From NCBI GenBank assembly GCA_963821235.1, contig CAWGCS010000001.1, positions 806,001-870,000 on the forward strand: 64,000 nucleotides of DNA. Direction: 5' to 3'. The notes below the pieces were generated by a model. It had not been told where the DNA came from, ran no database searches, and was given only the letters and a program-made list of their open reading frames with translations. How positions within the stretch are numbered: the first letter of the stretch is position 1; every line of letters starts with the position of its first letter. A program made the translations under genes and the position numbers. Shown here one piece after another: positions 32,316-40,703 of this stretch. This DNA comes from CTSoil-043 sp963821235. GTDB lineage: Bacteria; Chloroflexota; Limnocylindria; Limnocylindrales; CSP1-4.

Positions 32316-33699
32316 CTACTGGGTCTCGGTCTTGGCCTTGGCGGCGGCGGCGCGGACGTCGTCCATGACCTGGGCCGGCGTCTTCGTGCCGTCGAGGATG
32401 GCCTGGGCGCCGTTGAGGTAGGCGTTGGCCACGTCGATGTTGGTGACGGTGTCGAGCCAGATCGCCATGCCCTTGGCCTTGGCGATGTCCTCGATGACGG
32501 TCACGTTCTGGGCGAAGGTGTTGTCGGCGGTCGCGGATCCCTTGACCGGGCTCAGCCAGCCGAGGTCCGTCACGAGCTTCGTGGCGTTGTCCGCGCTGGT
32601 GAGGAACTTCAGGAAGTCGATCGCGATGTCGAGGTGCTGGGACTCGGGGTTGACGAGGAAGCCGTCCGGGGCGCCCTCGAGGTAGTCGACGTCGCCGGCC
32701 GGGCTGGCGGGCGCGGGGAGCTTGAAGAAGCTCCAGTTGTTGGCGAGGTCGGCCGGCGCGCCGCCCTTCTCGGTCAGGGCGAAGAACTCCACCGACTCGA
32801 TGAGGTGCATCGCCGACTTGCCGGCCAGGAACTGCGCCTGGGCGGCCTCGTGGCTGATGCCGTTGGCGCCCGCCGTCAGGCAGTGGGTGTTGATGTCCAC
32901 GAAGGCCTCGAGCGCCTTCTGGTAGCCCGGATCGGTGAACTCGCCCGTCGCCGGATCGTAGTCCTTCTGCATGGTGGCGGCGGGGACGAAGTAGGGATTC
33001 AGCTGGGTGAGGTAGTGGATCGCCGGCCAGCCGTACTGGTTGCCGAAGGCGATCGGCTCGATGCCCTTGGCCTTGAACGTGTCGCAGGCCGCCAGGAGCT
33101 CGTCGAGCGTTCGTCGGGACGGCCACGCCGTTGTCGGCGAAGAGCTTCGTGTTGTAGGCCATGTACTTCGCGTCGAGGGTGACCGGCACGCCGTACAGCT
33201 TGCCGTCGTAGGTGTAGGCGTCGAGCGCGGCGGGGACGAAGCTGTCCTTCCAGGCGCCGGTGACGTCGCCGGTGAGGTCCTTGGCCAGGCCGCCGCGGAC
33301 GAACTTCTTGGAGAAGTCGCCGGCCCACGAGAAGTAGATGTCGGGGAGCTGCTTCGAGGCCGCCAGGACGCGGAGCTTGTCCTTCACGCCCTGGTCGCTC
33401 TCGGCCTGGATCTCGATCGTGACCTTGGGGTTCGCCGTCTCGTAGGCGGCGACGACCGCCTCGAAGTACGGGGCGTAGCGAGGATCCGAGTACTTGTGCA
33501 GGAAGACGATGCTGCCCTCGAGGGCCGCCGGCGCGGGCGTCGCGCTCTCGCCGGGTGCCTGGGTCGCGGGCGCCGTGGTGGGCCCCGTCGTGGGGGCGGT
33601 CGTGGCGCCACCGCCGCAGGCGGCCGCGACGAGCCCCACCGTCATCGTGATGGCGAGGAACCGGCCGAAGGGCCGATTCGCCCGGGTGCTGATCCGCAC
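32316..33699 (-). pseudogene. Sugar-type ABC solute-binding lipoprotein, frameshifted
   Basis: The intact frame would give about 460 residues. The start GTG follows AAGGAGG; the signal peptide ends in lipobox VAAAC, then a Thr/Pro linker and the family 1 solute-binding fold (SIVFLHKYSDPRYAPYFEAV, QLPDIYFSWAGDFSKKFV). The frame breaks at about 33110-33111 after VAVPT; shifting by one base restores LDELLAACDTFKAKGIEPIA and the rest to the stop, so one extra base is present. This may be an assembly or sequencing error or a real lesion. The C-terminal half alone stays open from an internal ATG at 32972. It would bind the operon's substrate outside the cell. Confidence 0.85.
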
Positions 33700-33737
33700 G
33701 TTCTCCTCCTTGTGTGCCGAGTCGATGCTGTGCGCGC

Positions 33738-34575
33738 TCACGGGGCCGGGGTGGTCGGCGTCCCGGATCGCGCCGGGTCGAGCGGGCTCCCGTGCCCGAA
33801 CGCCCCGTACTGGCCACAGGTCGTCGCCGCGGCGGATGCCGCGGCGTGCAGCGCCACGGCCGGGTCCTCGCCGGCGATCACGCCGACGAGGAAGCGACCG
33901 ATGAAGGAGTCGCCGGCACCGAGCGTGTCGACGACGCGTCCCCCGACGACCGACTGACGCCACGTCCGCCGTCCGTCGTGGAGCAGGGCGGGCGCGGTCC
34001 CGCGGGTGGCGAGGGCGAGCCGCGGACCGCGGGCCACGGCGTTGGCGAGGAGGTCGAGGGCGCTCTCCTCGTCCAGGTCGCTGGCCGAGAAGCAGGCGAC
34101 CGCGAGGTGGGGAAGGATCGGCTCGAGGTAGGCCGGGTCGCGGTGGACGGAGAAGTCGAAGGAGAGGGGTGCGACGGCCGCCAGGTCGGCGACCTGATCC
34201 TCGAGCATGCTGCAGTCACCGGTGTGGACGAGGTCGAAGCTCGCTCGCGAAGGCGAGGTCGTCCGCGTCGAGCCGGAACCGCGAGATGGTGGGATCGGCG
34301 CCGATGAAGACGCGGTCGCCCTCGACCAGCATCACGTCGGCGTACGCGTTCGGGCCCTCGACGACGCGAACGCGGCTGACGTCGATTCCCTCGGCCCGGA
34401 GGCCAGCCAGGACGACGTCTCCGGCGCGGTCGGTCCCGACCGCCCCGACGTACGCCGCCGCGGCGCCACCCCTGGCCGCGGCCACGGCGACGTTCAGGGC
34501 GTTGCCGCCCGGATACATCAACCCGAGGTCGCGGTAGCGGTCGACGACGTTGTCGCCGGCGCCGAGGAGCCGCAT
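33738..34575 (-). pseudogene. PfkB-family kinase, FrlD-like (fructosamine 6-kinase), frameshifted
   Basis: The two halves together match E. coli FrlD in layout: GDNVVDRYRDLGLMYPGGNA at the start, then SRFRLDADDLAFAS, and after the break FDLVHTGDCSMLEDQ, LSFDFSVHRDP and the catalytic VVDTLGAGDSFIGRFLVG. The frame is lost at about 34238-34242, where one surplus base lies between FASE and FDLV. The enzyme would phosphorylate an imported fructosamine at C6 before deglycation. It is the second frameshift in this operon. Its ATG is one base from the stop of the preceding SIS gene. Confidence 0.85.
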
Positions 34576-34576
34576 C

Positions 34577-35617
34577 TCAGTACTCGACCTTGAACATGTA
34601 GCGGCGGTCCTTGAGGTCGTGGCCGCGGACGGCCTCGAAGTGCTCCGCCAGGCGGGACTGGAGGGCGAAGAGGGCGTAGGTGGACACGAACGGCCGCATG
34701 GCCGGCTCGATGCCGGGCAAGGCGAGATCGCGCGCGTCGACGTACCAGGCCTTCCGGGTGTAGCGGTCGAGGAAGCGCTTGGCCCGCTCGTCGATGGGCC
34801 GGGTGGCCTCCTCGCCGAGGTACAGGATCACCGCGGTCTCGTCGGTCACGACCTCCATCGCGCCGTGGAGGAACTCCGCCGCGTCGAAGTGCGCGGCGTG
34901 CTTCCACTGCATCTCCTGGAGGTAGCACATGGCCAGGCAGTAGGCGACGCCGACGTTCGGACCGGAGCCCAGGACGTAGATGATCGGCTCGTCCTTGAGG
35001 GCCTCGGCGATGCGATGGTTGAGGTCCTCGGACTGACGGACGGCGTCGAGGAGGGCGTCGGGAAGCGCGTCGAGCGCTCGCAGGTGGGCGTCGTACGCCT
35101 CGGGCGCGAGGTCGCCGGTCGCCCGCAGGATGGCGAGGACTGTCAGCGCCTCGGCGGTCTGCTTCGGGTCGCCGATGCCCTTGTCGTCGCCGTAGGCGAA
35201 GGCGGCGTCGCTCGCCTGGGCGAGGGGGCTTTCGGCCAGTCGCGTGTACGAGACGACGGTCGCGCCGCGCGCCCGGGCGAACCCGCCGGCCTCGACGACC
35301 TCGGGGGTCGTGCCGGTGTTGGAGGCGACCAGGACGAGGCTCCCGGAGCCGAGCGCCGCCGGCTCGCGGAAGATCAGCTCGTTGGCCGAGTAGGCGAAGG
35401 TCGGGAAGCGCGCGGTGCCCCGCTCGAGGATGTACTGGACGGGCGTGTGGGTGAGGAGCCCGCCGCCGCTCCCGGTCAGGAAGACGTTCTTCAGCCCGGC
35501 GGCGACGACGCGGGCTGCGAGGGCCTCGATCTCGGGGCGTTGGCCGAGGGCGATGTCGAGCCCGTGGCGGTGCTCGGTCGGGAGCGGCTTGAGGGGGAGG
35601 GTGGCGGCGGTGGTCAC
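34577..35617 (-). CDS. SIS-domain fructosamine-6-phosphate deglycase, FrlB-like (copy 1)
   Basis: 346 residues with tandem SIS domains: NVFLTGSGGGLLTHTP and LVLVASNTGTTPEVVEAG form the first sugar-phosphate site, IIYVLGSGPNVGVAYCLA the second. FDAAEFLHGAMEVV and the C-terminal RRYMFKVEY mirror the EFRHGPLE and ERRYYGGLVEY of E. coli FrlB. It should split a phosphorylated fructosamine into glucose 6-phosphate and a free amine or amino acid. The GTG start has AGGAG 10 bases upstream. It neighbours a second, diverged copy, as in two-deglycase (GfrE/GfrF-like) systems. Confidence 0.83.
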   Translation of the reverse strand: MTTAATLPLKPLPTEHRHGLDIALGQRPEIEALAARVVAAGLKNVFLTGSGGGLLTHTPVQYILERGTARFPTFAYSANELIFREPAALGSGSLVLVASNTGTTPEVVEAGGFARARGATVVSYTRLAESPLAQASDAAFAYGDDKGIGDPKQTAEALTVLAILRATGDLAPEAYDAHLRALDALPDALLDAVRQSEDLNHRIAEALKDEPIIYVLGSGPNVGVAYCLAMCYLQEMQWKHAAHFDAAEFLHGAMEVVTDETAVILYLGEEATRPIDERAKRFLDRYTRKAWYVDARDLALPGIEPAMRPFVSTYALFALQSRLAEHFEAVRGHDLKDRRYMFKVEY

Positions 35618-35652
35618 GATGGCGGTGCTCCTTTCGGGCGCGGGGCCTGGGG

Positions 35653-35673
35653 TCGCCGACGCAGGATCGGCGA
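35653..35673 (-). other. Short hairpin between the two deglycase genes
   Basis: Perfect 7-bp arms TCGCCGA and TCGGCGA with a 7-base loop lie in the 68-base gap between the two SIS genes. It may tune relative expression; no U-tract follows. Confidence 0.35.
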
Positions 35674-35685
35674 TGCTGGGGTTGC

Positions 35686-36756
35686 CTACGGCCAGGTGGC
35701 GTCGGGGCCGGCGGCGAGGACGCCGTGGCCCATGAAGACGCGCTCGTCGAGATCGGTGATCCCGCGCAGCAGGGCGGAGTAGACGGTGAACCACTGCAGC
35801 GGCACGAGGAGCACGAAGGGCGCCAGCAGGGGGTGGAGGCCTGCGTAGTCGGCGGCGTCCAGGACCAGGACGCGGGCGCCGTTGTCCTCGGCGATCCTGA
35901 TCGCCCGGAGGGTCAGCTCGCGGGACTCGTCGGTCCCGAGGAGGGCGACGATGTCCAGGCGCTGGCGCTCGAGGGCCTCGGCCGGGCCGTGGCGGAGCTC
36001 GGCCGCCTCGATGATGGAGCCGTTGACCCGGATGTTCTCCATGAACACGGTCAGGGCGAACTTGTAGCCGAGGCCGTAGAGGGGCCCGGCGGCGAGGACG
36101 GTGAGCGAGGTCGAGCTGAGGAACCTCCTCGCCTGGGCCAGGGCCGCCGGCTCGCCGTCCCGGTAGGCCCGACCGAGGATGGCCGGGAGCTGCGGGAGCT
36201 GGGCGAGCGCGGCCTCCACCTCGTCGCGCTTGGGCGTCTCGACCTGGAGGGCGAGCTCGAAGGCGAAGAGGGTGACGGCCGCGAGGGGCATGATGTAGAG
36301 GGCCGGGGAGTCGTAGTCGAGCAGCTCGGCCGCCTCGGCCGCCATCGGGCTCGGCCGGCGCTTCGCGATCGCCACCGTGTGGGCGCCGAGGCTGTTGGCA
36401 TGGCGCAGCGCGGCCAGCGTGTCCTCCGTCGCGCCCGAGTAGGAGGCCAGGAAGACGAGGGCCCGGCTGCCGAGGCGCGGCGGGTTGCGCCACACGAGCT
36501 CGTAGCTGGTCAGGACGTCGGAGGTGACCCGGGTCAGCCGGTCGAGCAGGTACTTGCCCGTGTACATGTTCGCCCAGGAGCCGCCGCTGCCGACGAAGAA
36601 GACGTGCTCGAACTCCCCGGCCGCGGTGCGCCGGGCGAGCTGCCGGATCCGGTCCCCGTGCTCCTCGAGGAAGCGGGGGAGGTCCGCCTCGAGGTGCGGC
36701 GCGGTGAAGAGCTCGCTGCTGCGCGCCGCGTCGACGAGGGACGTCAGGTCAGCCAC
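35686..36756 (-). CDS. SIS-domain fructosamine-6-phosphate deglycase, FrlB-like (copy 2)
   Basis: 356 residues with two SIS domains: HVFFVGSGGSWANMYTGKYL, ALVFLASYSGATEDTLAAL, then LAAGPLYGLGYKFALTVF and SIIEAAELRHGPAEALER, whose ELRHGPAE is the FrlB/GlmS catalytic signature. LHPLLAPFVLLVPLQWFTVY also follows FrlB. It is the first gene of the operon. GTG is chosen as start because AGGAGGT lies 7 bases before it; the frame is open further upstream into the leader but without homology. It may form a complex with copy 1 or act on a different Amadori compound. Confidence 0.85.
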   Translation of the reverse strand: MADLTSLVDAARSSELFTAPHLEADLPRFLEEHGDRIRQLARRTAAGEFEHVFFVGSGGSWANMYTGKYLLDRLTRVTSDVLTSYELVWRNPPRLGSRALVFLASYSGATEDTLAALRHANSLGAHTVAIAKRRPSPMAAEAAELLDYDSPALYIMPLAAVTLFAFELALQVETPKRDEVEAALAQLPQLPAILGRAYRDGEPAALAQARRFLSSTSLTVLAAGPLYGLGYKFALTVFMENIRVNGSIIEAAELRHGPAEALERQRLDIVALLGTDESRELTLRAIRIAEDNGARVLVLDAADYAGLHPLLAPFVLLVPLQWFTVYSALLRGITDLDERVFMGHGVLAAGPDATWP

Positions 36757-37280
36757 CGGTGACACCTCCTGGGCTGTTCTGGGGCGGTTGTGCAGCGTTG
36801 TGCGGTCGGTCGGGAACGTTGTGGGCCGGATGAGGGCCGTTCCTGTGCCGTTCAGGGGCAAAGTCCCGGGGCAGCTTCCGGGCCCTCTGCCCGGTCGGCT
36901 CCGACGGGAGTGAGAACCTTCTCAGTCCGCTGAGTGAGAACGATCTCACAGATCGCCGCGATGTCAAGCCCCGTTTCGCCACGGCGCCTGGAGATGGCGC
37001 CAGCGGCTCGCCGGGGGCTCGGCTTCCGGCGACTCGTCGAGCGCCGTTGCGGCGGAACCGGGCAGACCGGGGACTCGGGCGGGACGCGGCTCCCAGCGCG
37101 GCGCCGCGGGGCGGCGCCGGGGGGGCCGGAGGGCGGCAGCGAGTCCGGCAGCTCGCGGGCTGAGCCCTGCAACCCGATGGCCCGGGCCTCGGCGCCGCTG
37201 CTATCATCCGCCCGTTCATCCGCAGCGCGGCCGAGGAGCGGCGCCGCGGGCCGACCAACCTCGGTGCGGAGGCCGACCCG
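36757..37280. other. Divergent intergenic region with operon leader and GC-rich hairpin
   Basis: It holds the promoter/operators of the fructosamine operon and a leader of about 150 bases before its first gene, in which CACAAC recurs three times on the minus strand (about 36783-36823). A very stable hairpin with 8-bp arms GGCGCCGC/GCGGCGCC and a 3-base loop sits at 37100-37118. TATCAT (37202-37207) is a possible -10 for the small membrane protein gene to the right. No further gene is credible. Confidence 0.45.
36911..36967 (-). promoter_or_regulatory. Operon promoter with two LacI-type operators
   Basis: Two 14-bp palindromes, TGAGAACCTTCTCA (36911-36924) and TGAGAACGATCTCA (36935-36948), are centred 24 bases apart. 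Each departs by one step from TGAGAACGTTCTCA, a consensus with the central CG step typical of LacI-family sites. A TTGACA -35 (36962-36967) lies just upstream, so the second operator overlaps the spacer and -10 zone and the first lies about 20-30 bases downstream. The -10 is weak (ATCGTT). The likely binder is the LacI-family protein encoded at the end of the operon. Confidence 0.75.
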
Positions 37281-37607
37281 GTGCAGATCTTCGTCACGGC
37301 GATCCAGCACCCGATCCAGTTCGGGATCGCGGGCGCGATCGCCGGCGGCTTCGTCCTGATCTTCCTGCGCGCGGCGATGTCGCCGGAGCGTCGGGCCGGG
37401 TCCATCGGCTGGGTCCGGGCGATCACCGGACCGAGCACTCGCTACCTGTTCGCCTTCCTCGCGGTGGCCTGGGTCGTCGGCTTCGGCATCCTGATCCCGA
37501 TGTTCCCGAACGTCGCCAACTCGCCGTACGGCGCCGTCGCCCTCATCGCCCTCTTCAGCGGCTTCTTCATCATGATGGGCCTGCTCTGGAGCGTGATCGG
37601 GGAGTAG
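37281..37607 (+). CDS. Small membrane protein, unknown
   Basis: 108 residues with three predicted helices (FGIAGAIAGGFVLIFLRA, YLFAFLAVAWVVGFGILI, GAVALIALFSGFFIMMGLLW). No family recognised. The GTG start has GGAG 9 bases upstream. It converges on another small membrane protein gene with only 15 bases between the stops. Confidence 0.6.
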   Translation: MQIFVTAIQHPIQFGIAGAIAGGFVLIFLRAAMSPERRAGSIGWVRAITGPSTRYLFAFLAVAWVVGFGILIPMFPNVANSPYGAVALIALFSGFFIMMGLLWSVIGE

Positions 37608-37622
37608 GGGGCCTCCGCCGGG

Positions 37623-37997
37623 TCAGGCGCCGGCCATCGCTCCCCGGCGCCCGGCGCCCACGAGCGCCTCGCCGAGACCCATCGCCACGAGCCCGACACC
37701 GAGGTGGACGACCTCGACGACGAGGTGCGTGCTGCCGGGCAGGATCTGCTCCTGGGTCATCCCGAAGGCGGCCGTCAGCAGTCCCCAGGCGATCGCGATC
37801 GCTCCCAGCACCGGCTTCGCCCCGGCTCGCACGCCGAGCACCGCGGCGGCCCACAGGGCGACGACCAGCGCGATCCCGATGAGCATGTGCACCGGCACGA
37901 CCGCGGTGGCGAGCCTGGCCCAGATCACCAGGCCCAGGCCGATCATCGCCAGGCCCGCGATGCGGACCACCCAGCCGGCGGCGCTGAGAGCGTTCAT
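37623..37997 (-). CDS. Four-helix membrane protein, unknown
   Basis: 124 residues with four predicted helices; histidines in VVPVHMLIGIA, STHLVVEVVHLGVG recall small cytochrome b-like or DUF-type membrane bundles, so heme binding is possible but unproven. The ATG is placed just before the first helix. Confidence 0.6.
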   Translation of the reverse strand: MNALSAAGWVVRIAGLAMIGLGLVIWARLATAVVPVHMLIGIALVVALWAAAVLGVRAGAKPVLGAIAIAWGLLTAAFGMTQEQILPGSTHLVVEVVHLGVGLVAMGLGEALVGAGRRGAMAGA

Positions 37998-38178
37998 GTC
38001 GTGCGCAACTCCGAGGCCGGCCGAGCGTGGACGAGGGCGGGCGCCTGGCCCGGCCGTCGCGGCGCCCATCACCCAGTGTGGCCGCTCGGCCCGGATCGTG
38101 CCGGGAACCGGCGAGCCCGGCCGGCGGCCGGGCTCGCAACGATGGCGTGCGCGGGGGCCGCGACCCGGCCCTCGACGG

Positions 38179-38829
38179 TTAGGGGAGCTTGGCGATGACT
38201 GCCGCGGCGAGGTTCGCATCGGCGCCGATCGTGACCACGTAGAAGATCACGTCGCCCTTCGGGTAGAGGTAGGCGGCGTAGCCGGCGGCGGCCGCCCCGT
38301 AGACGTCCTTGCCCGAGATCGTCTGCTTCTCGGAAGCGGTGTCGCCGAACGTGCCGAGCGCCCATTCCTGGAGCTTGCCGGGGTCGATCCCCCTGATCTG
38401 GATGGCCATCACGAGGCTGCCCGCGGCGGCCGTGTCCGTCGTGCTGGCAAGGGCGACGCGCACGTCGCTCAGCGACTTGCCCGTGTCGGAGAGCAGCTTC
38501 TCGAGCTCCGTGTCGCCGATCGGAACGCCGCCCGGGATCGACTGGCCGTCGAAGCTGGTCCGGGTGAACGCGACGCCGTTCACGTCCGTCGGCAGGAGCG
38601 CCTCGAGGTCGCTGGCGGCTCCGGGCGCGAACGAGGCCTCGAAGCTGGAGTTCGGCTCCGGCGTGGCGACACCCTCGGCCGTCGGCTCGGCGGTCACGGC
38701 AGGCGTCGCCGTCGCCTCGGCCGGGGCCGACCCGCCGGCGCTGGGTGACGGCGAGGCCGAGCCCCCGCAGGCGGCCAGGAGCAGCGCGGCGGCCAGGGCG
38801 CCGGCCATGGCCTTGCGGTCAATGATCAT
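38179..38829 (-). CDS. Lipoprotein, unknown function
   Basis: 216 residues: signal peptide with lipobox LLLAAC, a Ser/Pro/Thr/Ala-rich spacer to about residue 60, then an alpha/beta domain (DLEALLPTDVNGVAFTRTSF, LEKLLSDTGKSLSDVRVALA, VIFYVVTIGADANLAAAVIA). I recognise no named family; similar lipoproteins are common in this kind of genome as surface proteins. GGAGG before the ATG supports the start. It stands alone on the minus strand. Confidence 0.7.
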   Translation of the reverse strand: MIIDRKAMAGALAAALLLAACGGSASPSPSAGGSAPAEATATPAVTAEPTAEGVATPEPNSSFEASFAPGAASDLEALLPTDVNGVAFTRTSFDGQSIPGGVPIGDTELEKLLSDTGKSLSDVRVALASTTDTAAAGSLVMAIQIRGIDPGKLQEWALGTFGDTASEKQTISGKDVYGAAAAGYAAYLYPKGDVIFYVVTIGADANLAAAVIAKLP

Positions 38830-38979
38830 TGGAGTCCTCCCCGAGCCAGTCGTGGACCGATCGGCATCGCGGAGATGATAGACCCCTCGATCGCGCCCGC
38901 AACCACGCACCAATGGTCCTGTCCCCTGCAGAACGTCCCTCCGGGCTGGACCCTCCCGTCGTGGGCGGCTATCATCCGC

Positions 38980-39009
38980 TGGACATGCACGCTGCATAAG
39001 ATCTATGCA
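38980..39009 (+). promoter_or_regulatory. Probable kamA promoter with overlapping inverted repeat
   Basis: TGGACA (38980-38985) and TATGCA (39004-39009) are 18 bases apart. The -10 is one arm of the inverted repeat TGCATA-N5-TATGCA (38993-39009), so a regulator bound there would cover the promoter. The leader to the chosen kamA start is about 60 bases. Confidence 0.5.
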
Positions 39010-39076
39010 GTCGGGGGGCGGGACGACATGCATGCCAAGGCCGGGCCCGCGGGCCGGGCGAGGGGACGACCGAACG

Positions 39077-40630
39077 ATGGACGCGACGGAGATCACGGCG
39101 GCGGTCGCCGCGCGGGCGGCCGACGAGGCCCCGTTCGTCAACCTGCGCGATCCCGCCAGGCGCCTGGGTCCCGACGGGAAGCCCGCCGTGAGCCGGCGAG
39201 CCCGCACCTGGGAGGACGTCCCGGACGAGAAGTGGAACGACTGGCGCTGGCAGCTCTCCAAGCGCCTCAACACGCTCGAGGAGCTCGAGCAGGTCCTCAA
39301 CCTGACCGACGACGAGCGGGAGGGCCTCTCAGCGCCGGACAAGTTCCGCGTCGACATCACCCCGTACTTCGTGTCGCTCATCGATCCCGACGACCCCGAC
39401 GACCCGATCCGGCGCCAGGTGATCCCCGTCGGCTCCGAGCTGCGGGCCTTCACCGGCATGATGGAGGACTCGCTCGCCGAGGACCGCCACTCGCCGGTGC
39501 CCGGGCTCGTCCATCGCTACCCCGACCGGGTCCTGATGCTCGTCACGACCCAGTGCGCCAGCTACTGCCGCTACTGCACGCGGAGCCGGATCGTCGGCGA
39601 CCCCGGCCAGAACTTCAATCGCCGCGAGCACGAGGCACAGCTCGACTACATCCGCCGCACGCCGCAGATCCGCGACGTCCTGATCTCCGGCGGCGACGGC
39701 CTCACCCTGGCCCCCAGGCTCCTCGAGTCCGTGCTGCGCGGGCTCCGCGAGATCCCCCACGTGGAGATCGTCCGGATCGGCTCCCGGGTGCCCGTCTTCC
39801 TCCCCCAGCGGATCGACCAGGAGCTGGGCGAGATGCTGGCGAAGTACCACCCGGTCTGGATGAACATCCACGTCAACCACCCCAACGAGATCACGCCCGA
39901 GCTGGCGCGGGCCTGTGACACCCTTGCCCGGGCCGGCGTCCCCCTGGGCAACCAGTCCGTCCTCCTGGCCGGGGTCAACGACTGCGTCCATATCCAGCGC
40001 GACCTCGTCCAGAAGCTCGTCGAGATCCGGGTCCGGCCGTACTACATCTACCAGTGCGACCTCGTCGAAGGGGCCGGCCACTTCCGGACGCCGGTCGGCA
40101 AGGGCCTCGAGATCATCGAGGGGCTGCGCGGGCATACGTCCGGGTACGCGGTGCCGCAGTACATCGTCGACGCCCCCGGCGGTGGCGGAAAGATCCCGGT
40201 CATGCCGAACTACCTGATCTCCTACTCGGACCACAAGGTCGTGCTCCGCAACTACGAGGGCTACATCACGACCTACGAGGAGCCGGCCAGCTACACGCCC
40301 CACGACCGGGCGACCTGCCGCTGGTGCCAGAACCCGCGGCCGGAGCCCGGCCAGGAGGGGATCACCGCCCTCCTCGACGGCAAGCGGATGTGGATCGAGC
40401 CGGCCGGGTTCATCGAGACGCACGCCCGCGGGAACGAGGAGGCCCACCGCCTCCAGGATCCGTCGAAGTGGGTGCCCTACGGCGTCGGCGCCCTGGAGGG
40501 GCAGGCCGGCCGGCCGCTCCCCGTCCTCGAGGCAGGGGACGGCGGCGCCGCGGCGGCGTACGGCCCCGGCGAGGAGCCGCGACCGGCGGAGGGCAAGCCG
40601 ACGGCGACCGCCAACCACGAGCTGCTGTAG
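39077..40630 (+). CDS. kamA: Lysine 2,3-aminomutase (radical SAM, PLP)
   Basis: 517 residues. TQCASYCRYCTRSR carries the CxxxCxxC radical-SAM cluster ligands (about 160, 164, 167), VLISGGDGLTL the SAM-binding strand, and GGGGKIPVMPNY the PLP lysine (372). It interconverts L-lysine and beta-lysine. A Cys in LLAGVNDC and the C-terminal ATCRWCQ pair may form the zinc site known in this family. It is about 100 residues longer than the clostridial enzyme, with extensions at both ends. No beta-lysine acetyltransferase (ablB) is adjacent, so the product's use (osmolyte, antibiotic or catabolism) is open. An ATG at 39005 is a longer alternative start. Confidence 0.94.
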   Translation: MDATEITAAVAARAADEAPFVNLRDPARRLGPDGKPAVSRRARTWEDVPDEKWNDWRWQLSKRLNTLEELEQVLNLTDDEREGLSAPDKFRVDITPYFVSLIDPDDPDDPIRRQVIPVGSELRAFTGMMEDSLAEDRHSPVPGLVHRYPDRVLMLVTTQCASYCRYCTRSRIVGDPGQNFNRREHEAQLDYIRRTPQIRDVLISGGDGLTLAPRLLESVLRGLREIPHVEIVRIGSRVPVFLPQRIDQELGEMLAKYHPVWMNIHVNHPNEITPELARACDTLARAGVPLGNQSVLLAGVNDCVHIQRDLVQKLVEIRVRPYYIYQCDLVEGAGHFRTPVGKGLEIIEGLRGHTSGYAVPQYIVDAPGGGGKIPVMPNYLISYSDHKVVLRNYEGYITTYEEPASYTPHDRATCRWCQNPRPEPGQEGITALLDGKRMWIEPAGFIETHARGNEEAHRLQDPSKWVPYGVGALEGQAGRPLPVLEAGDGGAAAAYGPGEEPRPAEGKPTATANHELL

Positions 40631-40663
40631 GCCGACCGCCTCCGGCCCGGCTTCGCGGTCGGC
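40631..40663. terminator. Bidirectional hairpin between convergent kamA and the S41 protease
   Basis: The perfect 9-bp arms GCCGACCGC and GCGGTCGGC begin directly after the kamA stop and enclose a 15-base loop. No T-run follows, as usual for terminators in very GC-rich genomes. Confidence 0.55.
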
Positions 40664-40703
40664 GCGGTCTCAGCCGTCGGTCGGGACCTCCCGGGCGCGG
40701 GAC

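Noticed and set aside
33100..34250. Programmed ribosomal frameshifting in the binding protein and kinase genes
   Set aside because: No slippery heptamer or downstream structure is visible at either site, and these families do not use recoding.
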